Source of the DNA: an uncultured Parafilimonas sp.
GTDB taxonomy: Bacteria > Bacteroidota > Bacteroidia > Chitinophagales > Chitinophagaceae
Length of the DNA stretch: 37,721 bases
Direction of reading: 5' to 3'
Assembly: GCA_937892395.1 (NCBI GenBank)
Contig: CALAGJ010000186.1
Coordinates: 1 to 37,721 of the forward strand
Made by a program: the position numbers and the translations under genes. The notes beneath the pieces were generated by a model. That model did no database searches and was not told where the DNA came from. It saw only the letters and a list, made by a program, of their open reading frames with translations. Below are positions 23,912 to 30,557 of the stretch, piece by piece (the stretch's first letter is position 1; the number at the start of each line of letters is the position of its first letter).

Positions 23912-24409
23912 CTACTTCATTTTTTTGGGCATACTGATATGCTGCCACGATACATCTTTTATCATTTTAGCAATAAATACAATTTGACCCGTATGATAGC
24001 CATAATGATCAATTTGACGAACGATGGCATCCACTACAGAGAGTGGCTGCTGCCTGATAAATACATCGTTTGTGAGCTGATGCTCCTGCAAATCGTTTAG
24101 GGCAATCCACAAACAATTCCAACCAGATTCCCATTCCTGCATCAGCGCTTGCTTTGTGGAGATAATGGGTTCAAATTCATCGTCTCTTTGCCTCCATGTT
24201 TTTTCACCATCTTCCGTTAAAAAATTTGTCCACCTGCTTTTCATATTGCCACTTACATGCTGCATAATGATGGCAATAGAATTGGAAACCGATGAAGGTT
24301 GTATAAATAAATCGCTTTCATTGAGCTGGGTAATGGCAAGTTCTACCTGAGATTTTTGAAATTTAAATTTTTTGATTGACGCCTCCAGAAATAAACTACC
24401 AATAGTCAT
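23912..24409 (-). CDS. DUF1572 family (DinB-like) protein
   Basis: The 165-residue protein fits DUF1572, a branch of the DinB/YfiT four-helix-bundle family. Landmarks are SVSNSIAIIMQHVSGNMKSRWTNFLTEDGEK, WESGWNCLWIALNDL and RQIDHYGYHTGQIVFIAKMI. Three His residues, one in MQHVSGN and two in DHYGYH, match the metal-binding triad of the superfamily. Some relatives transfer bacillithiol or mycothiol; the role of this branch is unknown. It is separated from pepP by 109 bases with no terminator seen. Confidence 0.85.
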   Translation of the reverse strand: MTIGSLFLEASIKKFKFQKSQVELAITQLNESDLFIQPSSVSNSIAIIMQHVSGNMKSRWTNFLTEDGEKTWRQRDDEFEPIISTKQALMQEWESGWNCLWIALNDLQEHQLTNDVFIRQQPLSVVDAIVRQIDHYGYHTGQIVFIAKMIKDVSWQHISMPKKMK

Positions 24410-24560
24410 AATTATTGATTTAAAATTTATATGGCAAAATAATGGGAAGGAATTTATTTTATGAATTCATGTTTTGCGGTATTTAGCAATACTGATTTGG
24501 AGCATACGAGCATACAAGAAAGTGTAGATATTACCTTACACTTTTATTTTGTAGTGGTGA

Positions 24561-24587
24561 GTGCTTAATCATTCCCCGCAGGGGCAA
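24561..24587 (+). repeat. Interspersed 27-base repeat, copy B
   Basis: This copy starts GTGCTTAATCATTCCCCG and ends AGGGGCAA, with C at the one position where copy A (2260-2286) has A. The end forms CCCC GCA GGGG. It lies in a long intergenic region, as copy A does. Confidence 0.65.
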
Positions 24588-24835
24588 TTAAAAATCTATT
24601 TTTGAAGACTAAGTTGACGAAATAAAGAAAATTTTGATTTTACTATCTTGGAGGCACTATCATTTTTAATATGTAATTAGAAGTTCAATTATAGAATTCA
24701 AAGAGTATAAATGATATCCTCAACAAAATTGCATGTCACAATTTTGATATAGTATAACGCTCCATTTTGTAAGATTTTTTAGCATCAGTAAATTCAATGG
24801 TGTAAGGAACAAGCATATACTAACAGCCTAAAAAG

Positions 24836-24865
24836 TTCTATACAAATACCATATCCCTATTTTTG
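24836..24865 (+). promoter_or_regulatory. Likely promoter of the aminotransferase gene
   Basis: TATTTTTG at 24858-24865 is a full -7 match; a partial -33 element, TTC, lies 19 bases upstream. The ATG is 32 bases after the box. Confidence 0.5.
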
Positions 24866-24897
24866 CCCCGCATTTCAAATCATTGTAAATAAGAATC

Positions 24898-26088
24898 ATG
24901 CAGCTATCATCTTTATTGAATAGATTTAGTGAACCCGAAACACTTAAAATGGCAAAGCTTGGCCGTGAACTAAGGGCGCAAGGAAAGGATGTGATTGACC
25001 TGAGTTTGGGTGAACCCGATTTTGATACGCCAGATCATATTAAAGCATCTGCTATACAGGCTATTAAGGATAATTATAGCCATTATACACCTGTGGCCGG
25101 GTACTTGGATTTGAGAGAAGCTGTGTGCACAAAACTAAAAAGAGATAATAATTTAGACTATACCCCAGATCAGATTGTGGTGAGTACTGGTGCAAAGCAA
25201 AGTCTGGCAAATACCATTTTTAGCGTCGTAGATGAGGGGGATGAAGTAATCATTCCTACCCCTTACTGGGTTACTTATAGCGAATTAGTAAAAATGGCAA
25301 GGGGCAAAGTGGTTGAAATAAAAACTACTGGAAATACTGGATTTAAAATCAATAAGGCCCAATTAGAAGCGGCCATTACAGAGCGCACAAAACTATTTTT
25401 ATTTTCTTCACCTTGCAATCCATCCGGGGCGGTTTATTCGCTCAAAGAATTGGAAGCATTGGCAGAGGTATTTTTGAGATATCCTGATATCCTGATTATC
25501 AGTGACGAAATTTATGAGTATATCAATTTCACAGGAGCACATGTGAGCATTGCATCTATTGCGGCATTAAAAGAAAGAGTTATACTTGTAAATGGACTTA
25601 GCAAAGGTTTTGCCATGACCGGATGGCGCTTAGGATATATTGCTACAAATACTACTGTAGCCAAAGCTTGTGAAAAAATTCAAGGACAGTTTACCAGTGG
25701 TGCAAATGCCATTGCACAACGAGCCGGTATAACTGCACTTACTACAGATTTAAAACCCACTTATGCCATGACAGAAGAGTTTACCAGAAGAAGAAAAAGG
25801 GTTCTTGAACTTGTAAGGGAAATACCAGGTTTACCTTGTTTTGAGCCTGAAGGTGCATTTTATATTTTCCCAAATGTTACATATTATTATGGTAAAAGTT
25901 ATGGCGATTTAACCATAAAAAATTCTGCGGATTTTAGCATGTATTTACTGCATACAGCACATGTAAGCAGTGTAATGGGTGACGCTTTTGGAGATCCTGA
26001 CTGTGTTCGTTTCTCTTTTGCAAACAGCCTTCCAAATATTGAAAAAGCATGGGCTCGAATTAAGGATGCATTGGCCCTGCTTCAATAA
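24898..26088 (+). CDS. Aspartate-type aminotransferase (class I, PLP-dependent)
   Basis: The 396-residue cytoplasmic enzyme has the fold type I pattern: VIDLSLGEPDFDTPDHI near residue 35, YTPVAGYLDLREAV, STGAKQSLANT, PTPYWVTYSELV, SSPCNPSGAVYS, ISDEIYEYI and NGLSKGFAMTGWRLGY with the PLP-binding Lys236. The C-terminal domain has the substrate-binding Arg in DCVRFSFANS. It matches the common Ib subgroup of aspartate aminotransferases, which transfer the amino group between aspartate or glutamate and 2-oxoacids, some also using prephenate. The exact substrate is not fixed by the sequence. It is transcribed alone or with the methyltransferase gene 90 bases downstream. Confidence 0.92.
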   Translation: MQLSSLLNRFSEPETLKMAKLGRELRAQGKDVIDLSLGEPDFDTPDHIKASAIQAIKDNYSHYTPVAGYLDLREAVCTKLKRDNNLDYTPDQIVVSTGAKQSLANTIFSVVDEGDEVIIPTPYWVTYSELVKMARGKVVEIKTTGNTGFKINKAQLEAAITERTKLFLFSSPCNPSGAVYSLKELEALAEVFLRYPDILIISDEIYEYINFTGAHVSIASIAALKERVILVNGLSKGFAMTGWRLGYIATNTTVAKACEKIQGQFTSGANAIAQRAGITALTTDLKPTYAMTEEFTRRRKRVLELVREIPGLPCFEPEGAFYIFPNVTYYYGKSYGDLTIKNSADFSMYLLHTAHVSSVMGDAFGDPDCVRFSFANSLPNIEKAWARIKDALALLQ

Positions 26089-26143
26089 TGGATTTCATGT
26101 CTATTATCATTATTTAATGTAGATTAGATTACTTCTTAAATAA

Positions 26144-26164
26144 ATGTAGCTGGACTACATATTT
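26144..26164 (+). terminator. Weak hairpin between aminotransferase and methyltransferase genes
   Basis: ATGTAG and CTACAT pair around a five-base loop and are followed by ATTTT. The stem is short and AT-rich, so termination would be poor. Confidence 0.25.
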
Positions 26165-26178
26165 TAATTGAAAACCTT

Positions 26179-27132
26179 ATGTCAGAGCCGCTTCATAAAT
26201 CAGCAATGTTTTACAATCGGCTGGGTAAAGTATTTAAACACAGAAGCAAGCAAGCCCGCCGTATGGGTATAAGCTGCTACAGGGTGTATGACCATGACAT
26301 ACCAGAATATCCTCTCTGTATAGAAATATATGAAGACATAATTTATGTGGCTGAATACCTCAGAAGACACGGCATGGATGAGATAGAACATGATGAATGG
26401 TTAGAAGAAGTAAAGGAGATAATTGTAGCTGTACTACAATGTAAATCCGAAAATATTTTCATTCGACAAAGAAGAAAACACAGCCATAGAAGCGAACAAC
26501 AATATGAAAAGGATACTTATACGGTACATGAATTTACAGTAAAAGAAAATGGTCTGCAGTTCATCATAAAACCGGGTACATACTTAGATACTGGCTTGTT
26601 TTTAGACCACCGCATTACTCGAAAAAAAATACAGGAAATGTCAGCCGGGAAAAGGGTACTGAATCTATTCTGTTATACAGGTTCTTTTTCAGTATATGCA
26701 GCTGCCGGAGGTGCAAGCAATGTTACCTCCATTGATATGAGTAATACCTATCTAAACTGGGCTCAACAAAATTTGATGGCAAATAATTTTACAAGCCCAT
26801 CTTATCAATTTATACAGGCAGATGTAATGCAATGGGTTCAAGAAAAAAGAAAGCAGGAATATGATCTGGTAGTAGTGGACCCTCCAACTTTTAGCAATAG
26901 CAAACGCATGAAAGATTTTTTTGATGTGCAGTTGCATCATGCCAACATGCTCAATCAAATTGCCGCAATGGTATCTTTGGGAGGAACAATTGTGTTTAGT
27001 AATAATCTTTCTAAATTTGTATTAGATGAAAAGGCACTACATGTTCAATCAATACGAGATATTACCAAAGCCACCATTCCTTTTGATTTTGAGAATAAAC
27101 TACAACGCTGTTGTTATGAGTTGATTGTATAA
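26179..27132 (+). CDS. RlmK-type 23S rRNA methyltransferase (class I SAM-dependent)
   Basis: The 317-residue protein matches the C-terminal (RlmK) half of the E. coli bifunctional RlmKL, which makes m7G2069 in 23S rRNA. Matching segments are FYNRLGKVFKHRSKQARRMGISCYRVYDHDIPEYP at the start, GTYLDTGLFLDHR, RVLNLFCYTGSFSVYAAAGGA (AdoMet loop), SIDMSNTYLNWA, FIQADVMQW and VVVDPPTFSNSKRM. The N-terminal RlmL half with its THUMP domain is absent, so it is a stand-alone enzyme here. The N7-guanine assignment is inferred from similarity. Its stop directly abuts the stop of the convergent ArsR gene. Confidence 0.85.
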   Translation: MSEPLHKSAMFYNRLGKVFKHRSKQARRMGISCYRVYDHDIPEYPLCIEIYEDIIYVAEYLRRHGMDEIEHDEWLEEVKEIIVAVLQCKSENIFIRQRRKHSHRSEQQYEKDTYTVHEFTVKENGLQFIIKPGTYLDTGLFLDHRITRKKIQEMSAGKRVLNLFCYTGSFSVYAAAGGASNVTSIDMSNTYLNWAQQNLMANNFTSPSYQFIQADVMQWVQEKRKQEYDLVVVDPPTFSNSKRMKDFFDVQLHHANMLNQIAAMVSLGGTIVFSNNLSKFVLDEKALHVQSIRDITKATIPFDFENKLQRCCYELIV

Positions 27133-27495
27133 CTATCGCTTTAGTAAATCTGTGGTTACTTGAATTACTTTTTCCATCTGCCCATAGTTGATACTGTACC
27201 AAATGAATTTGCCCATACGACTGCTGTGTAAAAAATTTGCTTTCCTTAAAATGGCAATATGTTGAGAAATAATGGGTTGCTCCATTCTCAATTCCAATGT
27301 CAATTCAGATACCGTCATTTTATTTTTTGAATCAATCAATGCAAGCATTTTTCTTCTTACTGGATTATTGATGGCCCTATATAAAAGTTGCGCTTTTTTT
27401 ATGTTGTGAAAATCCAAATTAATTTCCTTATCCCTATTTGTATCTTTTAAGGAAAGCGTATGAGGTATGATCATATTTGATATTGCATTGTACAC
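27133..27495 (-). CDS. ArsR-type winged-helix transcriptional regulator
   Basis: The 120-residue protein has a winged HTH of the ArsR family: AINNPVRRKMLALIDSKNKMTVSELTLELRMEQPIISQHIAILRKANFLHSSRMGKFIWYSIN. Recognition-helix and wing patterns are clear. The protein has no Cys at all and so lacks the thiol metal site of ArsR/SmtB sensors; the signal is unknown. ATG 27474 is an alternative start. It follows the thioesterase gene by 32 bases on the same strand and is likely cotranscribed, so it may regulate that operon. The stop codon abuts the rlmK-like stop with no gap. Confidence 0.85.
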   Translation of the reverse strand: MYNAISNMIIPHTLSLKDTNRDKEINLDFHNIKKAQLLYRAINNPVRRKMLALIDSKNKMTVSELTLELRMEQPIISQHIAILRKANFLHSSRMGKFIWYSINYGQMEKVIQVTTDLLKR

Positions 27496-27527
27496 TGATG
27501 AAAATGAAAAAAACCTGGTTTATTTTA

Positions 27528-28049
27528 TTAATCTTTCGAAAATAAAGCTTTCAATTCATTGGCATCATCCGGTTTCATTTTGCCACCAAGTATAAGTCGT
27601 ACTTGTCTGCGGCGCATGGCACCTTCATACAATTTTTTTTCATCTTCTGTTTCCGGAATGATTGGCTGCACAGGCCGTGGTTTATTATTGGGGTCGAGTG
27701 CTACAAAAGTAAAATAGGCTTCATTGCTTTCATATTTATATTGATGCAGCATGTCTTCTCCCCATACTTTTAAATAAATCTCCATAGATGTATTAAAAGT
27801 TCTGGTAACCTGTGCCTGTAAGTGGACAACATTACCCAATTTAATTGGGTTTTTAAAACTTAGATTGTCTACACTTGCTGTCATACAAGGTGCATTACTA
27901 TGCTTACTGGCGGCCATAGCCGCAGCAATATCCATCCAATACATTAGTCGGCCCCCCATTAAATTTCCAAAAACATTGGTATCATTGGGCAAAACCAGTT
28001 CATTCATTATAGTGAAGCTTTCAGAAGCCTTTTTTTCTTTCATATCCAA
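27528..28049 (-). CDS. Acyl-CoA thioesterase (hotdog fold, YciA-like)
   Basis: The 173-residue protein has the hotdog-fold acyl-CoA hydrolase signature: MNELVLPNDTNVFGNLMGGRLMYWMDIAAAMAASKHS, with the Asn and Asp of the active site, then NLSFKNPIKLGNVVHLQAQVTRTFNTSMEIYLKV. Members hydrolyse short- to long-chain acyl-CoA in the cytoplasm, and form hexamers. The C-terminal 45 residues are charged, beyond the core fold. A promoter box ends only 11 bases before the ATG, so the message has almost no leader. ATG 28043 is two codons further and equally possible. Confidence 0.9.
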   Translation of the reverse strand: MDMKEKKASESFTIMNELVLPNDTNVFGNLMGGRLMYWMDIAAAMAASKHSNAPCMTASVDNLSFKNPIKLGNVVHLQAQVTRTFNTSMEIYLKVWGEDMLHQYKYESNEAYFTFVALDPNNKPRPVQPIIPETEDEKKLYEGAMRRRQVRLILGGKMKPDDANELKALFSKD

Positions 28050-28496
28050 AATTTAGAGGGCAAAGATAGGTGGCCAATTTTGGTTGCCAACCTATACCAA
28101 TTTTTGCAGTTGACTTTGAAATGAAAATATAAAAGGCATTATATTAAAGTTTTGAGCTTAATTTTTTTTGCTGATGAATCAAGGAATAATAAAAATCTAA
28201 AAAATGCTTTAAACTGCCCATTTATGAAGAGTTCCTGTTTTGTAATAAACTAAACCTGCACAATCTGAATTTAATGTTTTAAAAAAAGACAAACTCGAAA
28301 ATCAAGGTTTCAGATTTTAAAGGTGCATACAATTTATATCATTTAATCTAATTTTTTATCGTCCTTGCATTTGAAAAAATCATAACTATAATCAATGTTT
28401 TCAATTTACCATGTACTTCAGATACTGCCAATATTGCATAACTCTTTCCAATGGCATAATGATTGCCCATAGGGCCTAAGAATAAAAAATTATATT
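28050..28496. other. Intergenic region between thioesterase gene and dnaK
   Basis: These 447 AT-rich bases hold the thioesterase promoter at their left edge. No CIRCE-type inverted repeat and no clear TANNTTTG box near dnaK were found. A short GCCC ATA GGGC palindrome is at 28465-28475, about 20 bases before the dnaK start. CCAATTTTTGCAGTTGAC at 28097-28114 resembles the IS1380 end repeat at 16 of 18 bases. No gene is supported. Confidence 0.5.
28061..28090 (-). promoter_or_regulatory. Promoter of the thioesterase-ArsR operon
   Basis: On the minus strand TTG (28088-28090) is followed after 19 bases by TATCTTTG (28061-28068), a full match. The predicted start of transcription is within about ten bases of the ATG at 28049. 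Confidence 0.7.
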
Positions 28497-30398
28497 ATGG
28501 GCAAGATTATAGGAATTGATTTAGGAACAACAAACAGCTGTGTAAGTGTATTGGAAGGCAATGAACCTGTTGTTATAGCAAATGAAGAAGGCCGTAGAAC
28601 TACACCTTCTGTAGTGGCATTTTTAAAAAATGGAGAGCGCAAAGTAGGAGACCCTGCAAAAAGACAAGCTATTACCAATCCAAAAAATACCATCATGAGT
28701 GTGAAGCGATTTATGGGTCGCAGGCATGATGAAGTTGGCGAAGAAATGTCACATTGGAGTTATTCTTTGGTGAAAGGTGACAATAATACAGTACGTGTGG
28801 ATATAGATGGCAGACATTATACCCCACAGGAAATATCAGCCATGATTCTTCAAAAAATGAAGAAAACGGCAGAAGATTATTTAGGTCAGGAAGTAAACGA
28901 AGCTGTAATAACTGTGCCTGCCTATTTTAACGACGCACAGCGTCAAGCCACAAAAGAAGCGGGTGAAATAGCTGGATTAAATGTACGTCGTATTGTAAAT
29001 GAGCCCACAGCAGCAGCCTTAGCTTATGGAATGGATAAGAAAGGAGTAGATCAGAAAATAGCAGTATTCGATTTGGGAGGTGGCACTTTTGATATTTCAA
29101 TTCTTGACTTGGGTGATGGTGTTTTTGAAGTAAAGAGCACCAATGGTGATACACACTTAGGTGGTGATGATTTTGATAAAGTAATCATGGACTGGCTGGC
29201 CGACGAATTTAAAAATCAGGAAGCCATTGATTTACGCAAAGACCCTATGGCTTTGCAGCGCTTAAAAGAAGCTGCTGAAAAAGCTAAGATTGAATTATCT
29301 GCAGGCAATGAAACGGAGATTAATTTACCATACATCACGGCGGTAGATGGCGTACCGAAACACCTTGTTTTAAAACTCAATCGTTCAAAGTTTGAACAAC
29401 TGGCTGACAGATTGTTTGAGCGTTGTCTTCGCCCTTGTGAGCAGGCTTTAAAAGATGCGGGTTATAATGCTTCGGAAATAGATGAAGTCATTTTAGTAGG
29501 TGGTAGTACACGTATTCCAAAAGTGCAGGATATTGTTGAAAAATTCTTTGGTAAAAAACCAAACCGTAGTGTTAATCCTGATGAGGTTGTAGCCGTGGGT
29601 GCAGCTATACAAGGTGCAGTATTGACCGGAGAAGTAAAAGATGTGTTGCTATTGGATGTAACTCCGCTTAGCCTTGGTATAGAAACTCTGGGTGGTGTAA
29701 TGACAACCATGATTGCCGGTAATACCACAATACCAACTAAAAAAACTGAGGTATTTTCTACAGCAAGTGATAATCAACCGGGTGTACAAATTCATGTATT
29801 GCAAGGTGAGCGAACTTATTCTAAAGACAATAAAAGTCTCGGTATTTTCAATTTAGATGGCATACCACCTGCACCACGCGGAGTACCACAGATTGAAGTA
29901 ATATTTGATATAGATGCCAATGGTATTATTCACGTAAGTGCAAAAGATAAAGGCACTGGTAAAGAACAAAAAATTCGCTTAGAAGCAGGTAGCGGCTTGA
30001 ATAAAGATGAAATAGAAAAGATGAAAGCCGAAGCAAAAGCAAATGAAAATACAGACAAAGAAGCAAGGGAGAAAATTGAAAAAATAAACCAAGCTGATGG
30101 ATTGATTTTTCAAACAGAAAAACAATTAAAAGAGTTTGGCGATAAAATACCTGCTGATAAAAAATCTGTCATTGAATCTGCTGCTGAAAAACTTAAAGAA
30201 GCGCATAAAGCACAAGATGCAGTCGCAATTGATACTGCAATGAACGAATTGAATCAAGCATGGACTGCCGCCAGTGAAGAGTTGTATAAAGCACAACAAG
30301 AAGGGGCCTCCACAGGTGCCAATGCATCTGCAGACCCCGCTCCATCTGGTAGTAGCTCAGACACAGTGGAAGATGCACAGTTTGAAGAAGTAAAATAA
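28497..30398 (+). CDS. dnaK: Molecular chaperone DnaK (Hsp70)
   Basis: The 633-residue protein is a full-length DnaK. The N-terminal ATPase domain starts GKIIGIDLGTTNSCVSV, with AVITVPAYFNDAQRQ, NEPTAAALAYG, AVFDLGGGTFDISIL and LVGGSTRIPKVQ. The interdomain linker KDVLLLDVTPLSLGIE leads to the substrate-binding domain. A helical lid and a flexible Ser/Ala/Gly tail end in the acidic EEVK. It binds unfolded peptides with DnaJ and GrpE, which are not in this window. It stands as a single gene with its own terminator. Confidence 0.98.
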   Translation: MGKIIGIDLGTTNSCVSVLEGNEPVVIANEEGRRTTPSVVAFLKNGERKVGDPAKRQAITNPKNTIMSVKRFMGRRHDEVGEEMSHWSYSLVKGDNNTVRVDIDGRHYTPQEISAMILQKMKKTAEDYLGQEVNEAVITVPAYFNDAQRQATKEAGEIAGLNVRRIVNEPTAAALAYGMDKKGVDQKIAVFDLGGGTFDISILDLGDGVFEVKSTNGDTHLGGDDFDKVIMDWLADEFKNQEAIDLRKDPMALQRLKEAAEKAKIELSAGNETEINLPYITAVDGVPKHLVLKLNRSKFEQLADRLFERCLRPCEQALKDAGYNASEIDEVILVGGSTRIPKVQDIVEKFFGKKPNRSVNPDEVVAVGAAIQGAVLTGEVKDVLLLDVTPLSLGIETLGGVMTTMIAGNTTIPTKKTEVFSTASDNQPGVQIHVLQGERTYSKDNKSLGIFNLDGIPPAPRGVPQIEVIFDIDANGIIHVSAKDKGTGKEQKIRLEAGSGLNKDEIEKMKAEAKANENTDKEAREKIEKINQADGLIFQTEKQLKEFGDKIPADKKSVIESAAEKLKEAHKAQDAVAIDTAMNELNQAWTAASEELYKAQQEGASTGANASADPAPSGSSSDTVEDAQFEEVK

Positions 30399-30462
30399 GA
30401 AAACCTGGTGTGTTGAGCAATTGAGATAAATTTTTCAACTGCACAGGAAATGATAAAAGCAT

Positions 30463-30509
30463 AACCAAACATATGGAGTCAATTGACGATACATGTGTTT
30501 GGTTTTTTT
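30463..30509 (+). terminator. Terminator of dnaK
   Basis: AACCAAACATATG (30463-30475) pairs with CATGTGTTTGGTT (30492-30504), with one G-U pair, and is followed by a run of T. The 16-base loop contains a perfect 10-base palindrome, GTCAATTGAC, which could form a second inner stem. Confidence 0.85.
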
Positions 30510-30557
30510 ATGTACAAATCTCACAAAGCAAAATTTTGATATAGTACCAAGACATAC

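Larger units (their letters stand above)
24410..24897. other. Intergenic region between two divergent genes
   Basis: These 488 AT-rich bases separate the DUF1572 gene from the aminotransferase gene. They hold the second copy of the interspersed repeat (24561-24587), an ATTTTGATATAGTA segment at about 24741 that is repeated near 30533-30546, and the aminotransferase promoter at 24836-24865. No gene is supported. Confidence 0.5.

Noticed and set aside
28380..28496. CIRCE heat-shock operator before dnaK
   Set aside because: No inverted repeat of the TTAGCACTC type is present in the upstream region.
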